The translations under genes were made by a program, and so were the position numbers. The notes below the pieces were generated by a model. That model worked only from the letters and a program-made list of their open reading frames with translations, was not told the origin of the DNA and did no database searches. From NCBI GenBank assembly GCA_037975125.1, contig CM075862.1:38139524-38203523 (forward strand): a DNA stretch of 64,000 nt. Direction: 5' to 3'. Of the stretch, positions 1 through 14,086 are shown piece by piece (the stretch's first letter is position 1; each line of letters starts with the position of its first letter). The stretch comes from Latrodectus hesperus. Lineage: Eukaryota; Arthropoda; Arachnida; Araneae; Theridiidae.

Positions 1-3000
1 TATTGCTTTAATTTCTAAACAGGCTAAAGTCTTGGAATTAACTTCGTTATTCAAACCCAATCTTTTACCTAAAAACACTCTTTTTAGATCTGCAAGCAAT
101 TACCAATCGTTGGACATCAGATTGGCAGAATACGTGATACAGCTCAAAGTATAATTTGTGCAATTTTGCCATCGTTGAACAAGTTTGTGAAGTAGACCAC
201 TGTTTTACTGATTGAGCATTTTTTTCTCCATTTGGATAAATTCTTATAGGAAAATCTTTCACAAGGTAATCTATGATTAAAATACTGTACACATCCCAAA
301 TTATGGCAGCAAAATGCTTGTAAATCAACATTTGCATTTGGTCACTTTTAGTGACTATAGCTATGTGATTATTATTCAGAAGGCCGTCGATTTAAATGTG
401 AGTTTAAACAAAGGAGCTCCATGTTTCATCTATTATAATATATACATAAAGAGCTTCGTTTTTATTGTGCTGGGTGGAAAAATTCCAAAATCCAGGTTTG
501 TCTCACAGATAATTGTTTATGATAAATGGTAAACATATTGTTTTTAATATCTTTCAGGTGTCAGTTAATCCACGTAATTTTAATATATAATCAGCAAAAA
601 TATTTTGTGAATTTTTTTTTAAATATTTTTTGGAAAAAGTGTTGAATCGGGGTGACCAAAGAGTAATATTATTCGCAGTTGTATGGCAACGGTGAAAATT
701 TCCGAATTTATTTTCTTCCATTAATTAAATAGATATGAGTCCAACTAACACTTTTTAAAACATTGGTTTATTTGAATTGTGTTTTTTAATTAAAAAACGA
801 TACTTTATCAACATAAAAAATTCAGATTCTTTTATCATTTGGAAATTTAAGAAAGTAGTGTCACAAAAACTATTGTAAACATTGAAATAAACGTCAGATA
901 GCTAAAACCCTTCCACACGTGCTGTTTGAATGTCGGTGCCTACCAAAAATCCTAGTTTTGAAATTGATGATTTTGTGATTGATTATTTATATAACTTGTT
1001 GAATGATGTTAAATAACTCAGTACAGTGATAATAATTATGCAATATTTTTGGCATACTTAATGCTAAAGCAACTTTGATTATCTGTTTATAGCTCTTAAT
1101 GCATTGTAAAGTGTATTACTTTTATGAAAATGCAAATATGCTTATCATTATGGATACTTACATTTTCATAAATATAAAGAAAATGCAAAAAAAATGCTTA
1201 TTATTAAAATGCAAATATCTCATTAGGAATAAAATGCTTAGAAAAGCTAGTCAAATAAATGCCCAAGACTGATAATGACTTTACTTGAGACTCGATAATA
1301 ATCTAAAAAGAATTTTTGGAACTAGTAGGATATCCCCCCATTGGCGACCATTGCGACTTTTTTTTCGTCGCCAAATAAAGGGCATGTTTCTTAATGCGGG
1401 AATTTTCCCTAATTTCCAAAATTACGCATTTTAGAAAATTTAAATCACATAATAGCATACAAAACCTAAAAAAGTATTACTAAAAAATGAATAAAAACTT
1501 TTTTGTTGGGTTTGCTTTCTTTTCAAAACAACCAGTAAAAGAGATAAATAAATAACAATGACTTACTTGATATGACGTCAACCTCACATGTCGAATATGC
1601 TCGGTGATATTATGGAAAAATATGTAAGAAAAATATAATAATAAATTAACAAAAATATATAAGAAAAAGATAATAATAAATAAACAAAAAATAAATTCGA
1701 AAAAAAGAACAGTTTACGACGTTGAAAATATAAAAGAAAAATATAATAACAAATTTGAAAAAATATATAATAAATAAACAAAACGAAATTGGAAAATTGA
1801 ACAATTTACGATTTTTGGATGCTGGCGACAACGAAACACAACAAATGTTGAATAAAAAATTCGAATTGAAAGTAAAACGAAAACTTCAAATGCTGTTGCC
1901 ACTGAAAAGAACCATATATGTATATGACATAAAAATGATGTAAAACACAAGAAAAACCAAATCTGGCAACAAAAAAGTCTGAAAAATAACAAAAACTTAA
2001 ATTGGCAACAGGATAATTAAAACAAGGGACGCTAGATTTGGCGAGAAATCACTTGAGGGGGAGGGTATCATATTTACACCGAATTTTAAAACAAGACTCT
2101 TTCTCTATCTCAGTGGCACGACAGCTCCTATGGGCACCAAGGCCTACAGAGCTCCTATCTATTTACTTAACATTTTCAAGATTTTTAATTAAAGAAAAAC
2201 TACAACTTCTTAGTCTTTAAATACATAAAAGGACTATTAAAAATATCTTTTTCTTTAAAGAAGAATATAACGTAGTAAATTTATTACGTGATTCTTATGC
2301 ATCCAGGTAATGAAGTCATATTCTATAATGAGCAATTTATCCAAAAATTATATTATTACAATAAAATTGCTAATAAAGCCTATTTATAAAACCTCATCAA
2401 AAAACAAAATATATGTGAAATAAAATAAATTATAACAATAGCTATCAATGGATTTAGATTTCATTATATTTCCTTGCAATATTTTATTTAATATTCTGTT
2501 TTTATTTATTGTTCTAAAATATTTTATTATTATTTTGACAAGAAAACATCTGCAGTTATTTATATTTATGAGATAAAATAAAGTGATAGTATCAAAAATA
2601 ATTGTGGATTATGAAAAATAAAAAATATTTTATAATTTTTTAAAATTAAACTCGACAGGATTATTATGAACAAATTAATTAAAACGTGTGTGTTGGGTTT
2701 ATTCAATATTAGTTTTATTGTAATACTTTCATTGTTAAAAGAATAGTTATTCGAATAGACAAATAGATATACACATATTTATTCTTGAATTTATTCCTCG
2801 CTATATCTAAAAATACGGTCTACCTGACTTGTTAAAATGGAGAAAAGTTGGAAGGTTAGGAATAATTTTGTTATAAGACTAAGAACAAAGAAGTAGCAAA
2901 GTTTCTTAATGCTTTTCTTTATGTAGTTTGAAAAAAACTTTCCCTTCAAAACAAGAAATTTCTGTCTTTAGAAGATAAGTACAATTACTAGTAACAAAGC

Positions 3001-6000
3001 GAAGATAAAATACAGATTTATTTTCAAGTACTTAGTTTAATTAGCCAGAGTGTTTTTAATCTAAAAGAAAGTTTTCTTTGAAATAAAAACGTACCTGCTT
3101 AAAACTCTACTAATTAATATAGCTATTTAGACTAATAAAAGATACTAACAAGGAAAAGGTTTCTCAAAAGCTACTCATATTCTTCATAAAATATTTCATT
3201 CGCAATTATTTCCTACAAGCTTATCATTTTGCTAATCTATATATGCATTCGTATATTAAGTTACACAAAAATAAATCACATTTATATTTCATCGTCATAG
3301 TAAATCCATATTGCAGTTTAGATATTGACATTTATACAGTCACTTTCAATTCCTTTTACTGGTAAATACTTGTTTTGATGCATACTTGTTTGAAAATTTA
3401 CAATTTAATGATGGCTGACCAGTAAATCAATATTAGTTTTTACTTATCAAACCAATCTTTGATTTTCTTCTGAAAAGAATGAAAGTCGTTTTTTAAAAAA
3501 TATCAACAGATACGTTTTATTTAATCACATAAGATTTTTTAATCTTAAACGTGTTTCGCAGAAGTAAGTAATAAATACAGAAATTTATTTAAAGAACTAT
3601 GAATACGAAAGGGAAGTTGTAAATTTTAAATGTAAATCTCATCTTTTGATTATTTTTATAGTTTGCTTACTGGACACTCATACCAGAAAAATTTTACAAA
3701 AAAATTAAAAAGTAACAATAATATTTTGTTTGCTAACAGTATGAAACAAAACAAGTAATTTTATAAAGCTTGATAATAAATACTATGCTGATTATAATGT
3801 TTTCCATGTAACAATCCAAAGGCAGTTCTTAAAAAAATATCGATATATTTTCGATTATGAATAATATGTCTAAAATATCATATTCTTAAATAATTCTTCC
3901 TTTCACTTGCTTAAATTTTACTTTAATCAATGAGAAGTAAATTTTTAATCAAATCATGATACTTTAAAAATTCTTATTTCACAAATTTATGAAATATCAA
4001 TTAAAATAACCGAATTACAACTATATAAATAGAAAACAGATTTTATCTCTTAACTTAGCTAAAATTCGAAACAATATAGGAATTATTTAGAAAATTTCGG
4101 GTTTTCATTGAATAATATTACACTAAAAAATTTGTCGTTTGTAACTGCAACTATATTCATAATTGTCTTAGCAAATGGTTTACATTTATGATTTCAACTG
4201 TCTTGGTAAAATGTAAATATTAACGAATGAAATCAAACATTTTACTGTGATATTTAAATTAATATGTGATATTATTTAATTTACTTCTATCAACAAATAA
4301 ATTCTATCAGCATTTTTATTCAAATAGCTTTTAAATAGTTAATTTTTTCTTCAATGTAAATTAATTTAAAAAAAAACGTTTTAATCATCATAGTCTTCTC
4401 ATCATTTAGCTCACAGTTAAAAACAATTTAATAAATCAAATATATAGTTAATTTGGATTCAATGACTTAATTTTACATATTTTAACTCTTCAGACATGAG
4501 CTACTGGCTGACATTACAACACAATAATTTGTATATATTTTTAAATATATTGAAAATTTAAAGATATTAAAAATTATGAATATTTTAGAACTTAATATAT
4601 GTTTTTTCAAATACACAGAAGTATCTTTAAGGATTATTATATTACATAATTCTTCATAACATAATTTCTACAATATTATTGGAAAGTTACTGAAAAATTA
4701 TTGCAACTTTTGTTTCCTTCAGAATTTTGTTAAGAACCATTGAATTTTAATGTAAATGTTCACTAGAAGACCATAAGAATAAATCACATTTCTTGGAAAA
4801 TGTTTTAAAGAATTCGATTAGGCAAAAGAACATTCCAGATAACCATGCACTAAAGAAATAAGTAAAGAAAGCTTATTTGTAATTTCAATCATAAAATTAT
4901 TTTGGAGATATTATGCTTTTATTATGCAAGCACTATTTTCAGTATAGGACACGTAAACCGTCAACTTTAATGGCTAAATAAAACAATGATAAATTAAAAT
5001 TTCTGTTTTGACTCCTCACATCTGCTCCAGTTTCCTCGAAATATTAAATGGAACATACTTCTATTTTGTTCTTCTAGAGATGTGTAACTATATTAGCATT
5101 CTTTCCAATGCTTAATATGATTTAAATTTCAAAAGTCACCTGTTGATTCTACTGTTTCGTCACATGCTTATATAACATGACCTGTCTCTGTGTCATGATA
5201 TGTTAGTGTGATGTCGAAGCAGCAATAATGGAGTCGACAACATAACTGAAATACTCAGATTCGCATTTCCATCTTTCTAACTCACTGTCACGCACTGTTA
5301 TGATCACATTCGTTTTCTATTTAAGATAAATAAAAGTGTTTATGTTATGTAGATAAATGTTCCTTTGCATTGTAATTTATTTGAATAAAAATGTAATTAT
5401 TTCTCACATTTTACAAAGTTAAATATTTTATAATAATAAACTACAGCATAAATATTAATTTAAATAAGCTTTATAAACAGTGTTGTCATTATTTAAAATA
5501 TCAAATCTGAAATTCTGACATAATTATATACATAATAAATGCTCTATAATGTCATACAAAATATACAATTTTGCATCAAATACTGAACAGCTTATTTGCA
5601 TTTTTTCAAGCATTGATAAAAGTATTTAAAGTAAATTCAACTTTAATGTTTAATATCATTTAAAGTAAAGACTATGGGAATAAATCTGTTACATATTATA
5701 TATAATACTAGTATGAATCTAGTCATATTGTTTTCCAATATAATACTGTAAGCACCGAATTCATTTTTTTATTCTACATTAATTTTCTTGATTAATATAT
5801 TCGTGGTTAAAATTACAATATTTCATACTTCCTTTAAAGGAATCGGATTATAAAGGTAGAAACAATCACAGCTCTTAAAATAATTAAATTTCACAATACT
5901 ACAATACACGCTTTTAGACCTTATAGTAATAAAAACTCAAAGAAATATTGTTTTTATGAATAAGGAATGTATAAAAAAGCTCAAATAAATAAGACATTTT

Positions 6001-6262
6001 CCTTTCTTATCGTGTGGAGTCAAAATTATGTCAAAATATACTAAGAGTTCTGTGGTGCTAAAACAGCAATATCAAATAAGCTTTGCATGATATCCGATAT
6101 AAGTTAGCGTTTTATTTATATACAAAACAATAAATCACATTTCCACCCATGGAGTAGAAAATGTCGATGATATATAGCATTTAATTTACATATAGATAAA
6201 AATAGTTAATAACTATTTTTAAGGGGGAATTAGACTACCTGAAAAATAACTACTAAAACGGC
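1..6262. other. Gene-free AT-rich stretch
   Basis: No coding sequence that I recognise. Open frames here are short, AT-driven and lack family motifs; the longest (minus strand, 65-337, 90 codons) has no recognisable domain and no splice context. Two patches are less AT-rich: 1318-1400, and 2038-2160, which has the look of a decayed repeat. A purine run GAGGGGGAGGG near 2053-2063 resembles the polypurine tract before an LTR, but no matching LTR or pol was found. The rest is simple AT-rich sequence. Confidence 0.6.
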
Positions 6263-6267
6263 ATGTG

Positions 6268-6449
6268 CCCACATGTATAATAAATAACTCTTTCTTTTTA
6301 AGAAAGAGAAATAAATAACTTTTTCTTTTTAAGAAAGACAAATAAATAACTCTTTCTTTTTAAGAAAGAGTTATTTATTATACATGGGCGTACTAAGAAA
6401 GAGTTATTTATACAGAAAGAGTTTATAATAAATAACTCTTTCTTTTTTT
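6268..6449. repeat. Foldback element of AATAAATAACTCTTTCTTTTT units
   Basis: About three tandem copies of a ~30-bp unit (AATAAATAACTCTTTC followed by a T-run and AAGAAAGAG) start near 6280, 6309 and 6340. The sequence then runs back in inverted orientation from 6362 and ends with ATTATACATGGGCG, the complement of the CCCACATGTATAAT that opens the element at 6268. A further inverted pair follows at 6395-6449. Each unit is itself partly palindromic. It looks like a small foldback or MITE-type repeat; no transposase is present. Confidence 0.7.
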
Positions 6450-9407
<2,958 letters not shown>

Positions 9408-9432
9408 TTTTTTTTTTTTTTTTTTTTTTTTT
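9408..9432. repeat. Poly-T tract (T25)
   Basis: Run of 25 T. No SINE or LINE body was recognised next to it, so a retroposon tail on the minus strand is possible but not shown. Confidence 0.9.
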
Positions 9433-9480
9433 GATTTAATAAAAAATTCTATTAAAAAGTATAGGAAAAGAAAATCTAGA

Positions 9481-9545
9481 TTTTTATGGAATATAATGAA
9501 TTAATGGAAGTAAATTTTCCATTAATTCATTATATTCCATAAAAA
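9481..9545. repeat. Perfect inverted repeat, 29-bp arms, 7-nt loop
   Basis: The left arm 9481-9509 and right arm 9517-9545 are exact reverse complements, separated by GTAAATT. The arms open with TTTTTATGGAATATAATG and close with its complement. A transcript from either strand would form a 29-bp hairpin. No target duplication was evident around it. Confidence 0.9.
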
Positions 9546-11136
9546 TGGAAAAATGTATAAAGTAAATTTTAATAAAAAAATTAACACTGGATGCTATGTG
9601 AAATGTAATAAGTGATAATAAAATAAAGTATTTTTTCCATTATTTATGGAAAATATGAACTTTTAAATTAGTAATTGATGCATTGTATAATAATAAATGC
9701 TTACAAATTTAACAGACTACCCTAAAAATTTGACAAAATTGGTAAAATAAAATATTTTTATTTATACTAAATTCTTTGCTGCTATAACCCTTCAATAAAA
9801 ATATAAATTTTAATAGGTTTTTAAGAAATATAACGTAAAAGGTAATGAAAATTAAATTATAAAAAATATTACCACCCACCCACCTATTCAAACACACACA
9901 TATATATATGTACGTATGTATGCATGCATGGAAGTATGCATATATGTATGCATGCGTGTATGTATGTATTCATTTGAAATTTACCTAGTTGTAATGAAAT
10001 ATATCTTGGAATATTCCTTATCAAAAAAAAAATACCTTAAACAATCGACAGGAAATCTTGGATTTTTCAAATTTATTTTTAAATATCTAAATGCATTGTT
10101 TGTCATTTCAATGGAATCTATAGATCTTATATAATTTGGTCAAATAATCCTGATTTAAATCTGCAATTTTATGTTACGCTAATTAAAGAGTTAAAGTTAC
10201 GAGTATGCTGCTACACAGCTCTTGATGACGCAAAAAATGATTGCAGATTTAACAACATTAATAGTTAACAACATTTAATTTTTTTCAATAATTCAATGAA
10301 AATTTGATTAGGATGCTGAATAGAATTATAAAAAATTTATTTGGTAAATAAAATTAGTAATGATACAGAGTTATTTAAATTTCAAAAAAAATAATGATTT
10401 CTAAATAATTTACTGATAAAAATCTTATTACTTTCCGAAACACTTTCCTTTAAGATCACTTTCCTTTAAGAGAAGGTTACAGTCTGTCTAAACAGGAACT
10501 AAAATGTATTTTTACAATTCTTTTAGATAAAGAATAAAAAAAATGATCAGTTAAAAATTGCTTTAAATTGATTTGTAAATTGCTATAGTATTTAATAGTT
10601 TAAAGAAAATATTTTCTAATATTTATGCCAACAAAAAGGTTTGCCTTTAAAGAATAATGATCAGTTTCATTTGAGTGTGTGATTACATTAATATTTATCA
10701 ACTTACATACATCATGTATAGATTTTTCGCGAATAAACTTCAAATTAGATGTAGATTTCTAAAAGCTGACAATTACTCAGTTGGAGTATAATCATAAATT
10801 TCTGAAACATACAATAATAACTTTCAAAACAATTTTAGAAAACGTTAAGTGAAATTTACTGTTCACTTTTTGCATTAAGTGCTGATTCAACAAGTTTCCC
10901 CACTTTAAAAAAGATTACAATCCATTATAAATATCCCTATTTGAGATAAGAATCGAACTATTGATTCATTAATGTGGAAGTCAAGAGAGTATTGAGGATT
11001 CAATTACCAGTTTGGTATTTTTCTAAAGAAAAATTGTAAACTTTAAAATTAATCAACGATTATATTTTATAGTGTAACAGCTAATACTATTTCATAAAAA
11101 AGATGAAAAAAAATATTAAGTTTATTCGAATTACAC
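9546..11136. other. Gene-free AT-rich stretch with an imperfect TATG repeat
   Basis: 9895-9970 is an imperfect ATGT/GCAT tetranucleotide repeat. A short direct repeat (CACTTTCCTTTAAGA) occurs near 10441 and 10457. Nothing else is recognised. Confidence 0.6.
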
Positions 11137-11137
11137 T

Positions 11138-11328
<191 letters not shown>

Positions 11329-11370
11329 ATTTTTTTAACATTGTATTTGAAATTTAAGCATTTATGTCAC

Positions 11371-11520
11371 ATGAAATCAACATATATGTATAAACTTCAA
11401 ATGTACTTCTTTTTAAATATTATATTAAATGAAATCTACATAATTTTTAAAAAGAAGTACATTTGAATGAAATCTACGTAAATTTATGAACAATAAAATA
11501 ATGAAATCTACATAAATTTC
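11371..11520. repeat. Four ATGAAATCTACATAAATTT direct repeats with an embedded hairpin
   Basis: Variants of ATGAAATCTACATAAATTT begin near 11371, 11430, 11469 and 11502. Between the first two lies an inverted repeat whose left arm (11398-11417, with GTACTTCTTTTTAAA) pairs with 11446-11465. This looks like a small tandem array that has partly inverted. Confidence 0.65.
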
Positions 11521-11540
11521 AACTAGCTGTTATTATAATG

Positions 11541-12415
11541 CAGAGTAAAATACCATCTGGAGGCACTAGTTAAAACTAACCAAAATCTATATCAGCAACC
11601 TATCAAATATCATTTTGTTGAAATTATTACTTACATATTAATAAATACAAAAAATGAGTTTCTAAAATAAATTCACAGCAACAGTTTTGTCGAATAAACA
11701 TTTTTAACAAAAATCATTAACTGGATAATAAAAAAATTAAAAATTTAAACCAAAATGCAGAAAATTTTCATTTATTAAATTTTTAAATGTGAAAAGATTC
11801 TAATTATGTATAAAAGCTCTACTCAATTTACAGTTGGAGTAGAATTATAAAACATTCTGGGAGTAATTTTAGAAACCAATCAACCTCCATGACAAAATGC
11901 AGCCAAATAACAATTAGAAATCAAGTTTGATCTTTTTTAACCAATAGGAAATGTGTGTGGAAATGTTAATTTCGAAAAAACTCCAGTAACAACATTTTTT
12001 GAGAAACATTTTATCCAAGAGCCATTAACTTAATAACAAAAGGAATGTTGATTTTGAACCAGAATGTATAGAGTTTCCTTTGAATGTCATTAAACTAGAA
12101 TGTATACAATTTATTTTAAATGCCATGAAACCTATTTAGTGTACTATTTGCAATGCCTGATAGGCATTTCTAATGAGCAATCCGTGGACGATAAAGGAAA
12201 CTAATCAAATTCTATCAATAAGCTTACAAAGTTCGATTTCTCAATGAAATTTGAATTCCTACAAACTAAAAGAAAAGAAAATTAGCTTTAAAAATATATC
12301 CGCAACAATTTTATCAAATAAATATTTCCCTTTAATGTTATTAACAGTAGGAAAAAATGTATGACCAGTAAAACCAAAATGTATGAATTTTCTTTTGAAT
12401 GTCATACACAATACA
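11541..12415. repeat. Diverged ~300-bp tandem array, left part
   Basis: Anchor motifs recur at regular spacing. The AACCAAAATCTATATCAGC-like motif is at about 11579, 11876 and 12203; the ACCAAAATGTATGAATTTTC-like motif, often followed by GAATGTCAT, is at about 11747, 12056 and 12372. Both series give a period near 300 bp. The array continues beyond the gypsy element at about 18034 and 18218, which fall in register once the 5558-bp insertion is subtracted. Units are strongly diverged and non-coding. Confidence 0.6.
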
Positions 12416-12419
12416 ATAT
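12416..12419 (+). repeat. Target site duplication ATAT, left copy
   Basis: ATAT directly before the TG start of the 5' LTR, matching 17974-17977 directly after the CA end of the 3' LTR. A 5-bp reading (AATAT) is possible if the LTR ends one base earlier, but TG...CA with 4 bp fits the usual pattern. Confidence 0.85.
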
Positions 12420-12445
12420 TGCCGCATAGAGAAAGCTTTCCAACG

Positions 12446-12517
12446 AGCTCAGTGGCCGAGTGGTCAAAGCACGCGATCCAAATCCAGAGGTTGCGGGTTC
12501 GATACTAGCCACGGCTG
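12446..12517 (+). promoter_or_regulatory. tRNA-like Pol III promoter module inside LTR U3
   Basis: An A box, TGGCCGAGTGG (12453-12463), matches the tRNA consensus exactly. A B box, GGTTCGATACT (12496-12506), matches all but one fixed position, 43 nt from A box to B box. The segment can be laid out as an eroded Leu/Ser-type tRNA: acceptor strands AGCTCAG and CACGGCT give five of seven pairs, and a partial T-stem surrounds TTCGATA. It lies about 180 bp upstream of the LTR TATA box. The 3' LTR copy (17658-17729) keeps both boxes, with G-to-A in the A box. Whether Pol III uses it is unknown. Confidence 0.7.
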
Positions 12518-12636
12518 TTGTATCCAAAGTATGGATTTTTTGTTTGTTTCTTTAATTATTGTTTCCTTATGTTCTCCAACATTCTAGACCTTTCTTTGTT
12601 ATGTTAATTAGTTGTTTCTCGAATATTCTATTACTG

Positions 12637-12643
12637 TATAAAA
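12637..12643 (+). promoter_or_regulatory. LTR TATA box
   Basis: TATAAAA, 66 bp upstream of the AATAAA signal, as expected for a short R region. The same motif is at 17849-17855 in the 3' LTR. Confidence 0.8.
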
Positions 12644-12765
12644 GCTTATACCCACTAGTCGTGGGCAACTTCTCGACTTTGTAAGGTTACAAGTCGCTAC
12701 TTTCCTTCAATAAACTTGTTTGTTTAAATCCAACGGTGTGTTCACTTAAATCTTCGTGACAAATT

Positions 12766-12781
12766 TGGTGGAGGCGCCGGG
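12766..12781 (+). other. Primer binding site (tRNA not identified)
   Basis: TGGTGGAGGCGCCGGG begins four bases after the 5' LTR. The leading TGG would pair with the CCA end of a tRNA whose 3' end reads CCCGGCGCCTCCACCA. The matching tRNA was not identified. The gag reading frame is already open across this site. Confidence 0.7.
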
Positions 12782-12893
12782 TACAGATTTCACCATCGTG
12801 GATAATTCTGAAAGTATTCGCAGAAGTCTTCGTTTAAGAGGATTGCCCCCGGAATTTGGTCTCTACGTTCCAGAACGAGGGAAGAAGCAGATA

Positions 12894-14024
12894 ATGGCCG
12901 AAGATACGAAGCCTGTCGTGGTAACTCCTACCCACCAGCTACTAAGGAGCCCATCAACCTTCCGTGGAGAGCCTGGAGATGACCCCCGGAAATGGCTTAC
13001 AGAATACGATCGGGTGGCCAAGTTCAACAAATGGGATGAAATGATGTGCCTTGCGAACGTCTATTTTTTCCTAGACGGTACGGCCAAGCAGTGGTACATA
13101 AATAATGAAGATGCCTTGGACTCCTGGGACGCATTCAAGAAAGGTTTAAATGAACTTTTTGGTGATCGTCAGAAGTACACAAAGAAGGCCGAAGAGCAAC
13201 TGAAATATAGGGCTCAAAAGGCAGGAGAGGCTACGCAGTCCTACATTCAGAGTGTATTAGGGCTTTGTCACGAGGTCAACCCTTCGATGTCCGACGACGA
13301 AAAAGTGTCGCACTTAATGAAAGGCGTTGCTGAGGATATTTACCAGGTGCTTTTAATGAAAGAAGTTAAGACTGCGGCTGACTTCATCAAGTGGTGCAAC
13401 TACATTGAAGACATGAAACAGAAAAGAGTTGGTCCAAGAAGATTTCAAAGACTACCAAATGTCGTACCAGTAGCAGCCATGGAGGACGAGCCAGACTTGG
13501 TGTCCCTTATCCGCAGAATTGTACAAGAAGAGGTTCATCGAATGGTTAATCGACCCGACGAGTTTCCGGACTCCTATTCCCAGCCGCTACAGACCGTCAT
13601 CCAAGACGAAGTCGAAAGAGTTTTGGCACCAGTTGTCGCAAAGTCTGCAGGCACCCAACGACGTCCCACTTATGCAGCCGCTGTGACGAGGGAACCTAGT
13701 AGCCCTGTCCAGAAATCAGCACCGCAGCCAAGGAAAACTGACCTTTGGAGAACGGCCGACAACAGACCAGTTTGTTTTCACTGTGGACGCCCTGGACACG
13801 TCGTACGCTATTGCCGTGAGAGGAAAGCCGTTTTTGACAATTATCGAGCCCGCCGACGGAACTTCGACGACGCTGACGCTGAAGAAGAGTTGCGCCGACC
13901 AAGCCTCGTACGCCGTTCTTCACCTAGTCCTGTTAGAGGCCGATCACCAACCCGTCGTTTCCGATCACCGTCGCCATATCGTCGATCAAGTCGGTCTCCA
14001 AGCCGTAGAAACGAGGAAAACTGA
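12894..14024 (+). CDS. gag: Gag polyprotein of the gypsy element (intact)
   Basis: 376 codons from the ATG at 12894, the first in-frame ATG after the PBS; the frame is open back to the LTR end, but without an earlier ATG. Residues ~20-180 look like a retrotransposon Gag capsid domain (FRGEPGDDPRKWL, then a Trp/Tyr-rich core). A CCHC zinc knuckle lies at 294-307 (C294, C297, H302, C307, spacing CX2CX4HX4C) and should bind the genomic RNA. From ~335 to 372 the protein ends in an Arg/Ser-rich tail with repeated RSPSP and RSPSR motifs, like the RS domain of splicing factors and unusual for Gag. There are no internal stops. Pol follows in the -1 frame. Confidence 0.93.
   Translation: MAEDTKPVVVTPTHQLLRSPSTFRGEPGDDPRKWLTEYDRVAKFNKWDEMMCLANVYFFLDGTAKQWYINNEDALDSWDAFKKGLNELFGDRQKYTKKAEEQLKYRAQKAGEATQSYIQSVLGLCHEVNPSMSDDEKVSHLMKGVAEDIYQVLLMKEVKTAADFIKWCNYIEDMKQKRVGPRRFQRLPNVVPVAAMEDEPDLVSLIRRIVQEEVHRMVNRPDEFPDSYSQPLQTVIQDEVERVLAPVVAKSAGTQRRPTYAAAVTREPSSPVQKSAPQPRKTDLWRTADNRPVCFHCGRPGHVVRYCRERKAVFDNYRARRRNFDDADAEEELRRPSLVRRSSPSPVRGRSPTRRFRSPSPYRRSSRSPSRRNEEN
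14009..14024 (+). other. Candidate -1 frameshift window between gag and pol
   Basis: The pol frame is -1 relative to gag and is open only from 14009 (a TAG lies at 14006-14008), while gag stops at 14022-14024. Any gag-pol fusion must slip inside these few codons. The heptamer GGAAAAC (14015-14021) sits directly before the gag TGA in the right phase. Its A-site half suits slippage but its P-site half is a poor match to the classic pattern. Initiation at the pol ATG (14087) is the alternative. Confidence 0.4.
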
Positions 14025-14086
14025 GCACAGCGACCTTTCGGGGAGGTGAGGCCGCATGTAATGAAAATCCTCCATCAGCCGCAAAG

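Larger units (their letters stand above)
12420..12761 (+). repeat. 5' LTR of the gypsy element
   Basis: Begins TGCCGCATAG and ends CTTCGTGACA. U3 holds a tRNA-like module (12446-12517). TATAAAA at 12637-12643 should set the start of R near 12665, and AATAAA at 12709-12714 is the poly(A) signal. This copy drives the element RNA. Compared with the 3' LTR it differs at about nine sites, five of them within the first ~85 bp. Confidence 0.97.

Noticed and set aside
12440..12520. A genuine tRNA gene in the LTR
   Set aside because: Acceptor, D and T stems each have mismatches and no anticodon arm folds properly, so it is tRNA-derived, not a functional tRNA.
12399..12587. 62-codon frame rich in Ser/Arg/Gly at each LTR start (also 17617-17799)
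   Set aside because: It is the tRNA-like module of the LTR read as protein; it has no family and is identical in nature in both LTRs.
13783..14049. 88-codon frame overlapping the gag end
   Set aside because: It starts at GTG in the +1 frame, lacks a family, and is explained by overlap with the gag zinc-knuckle and RS-tail coding.
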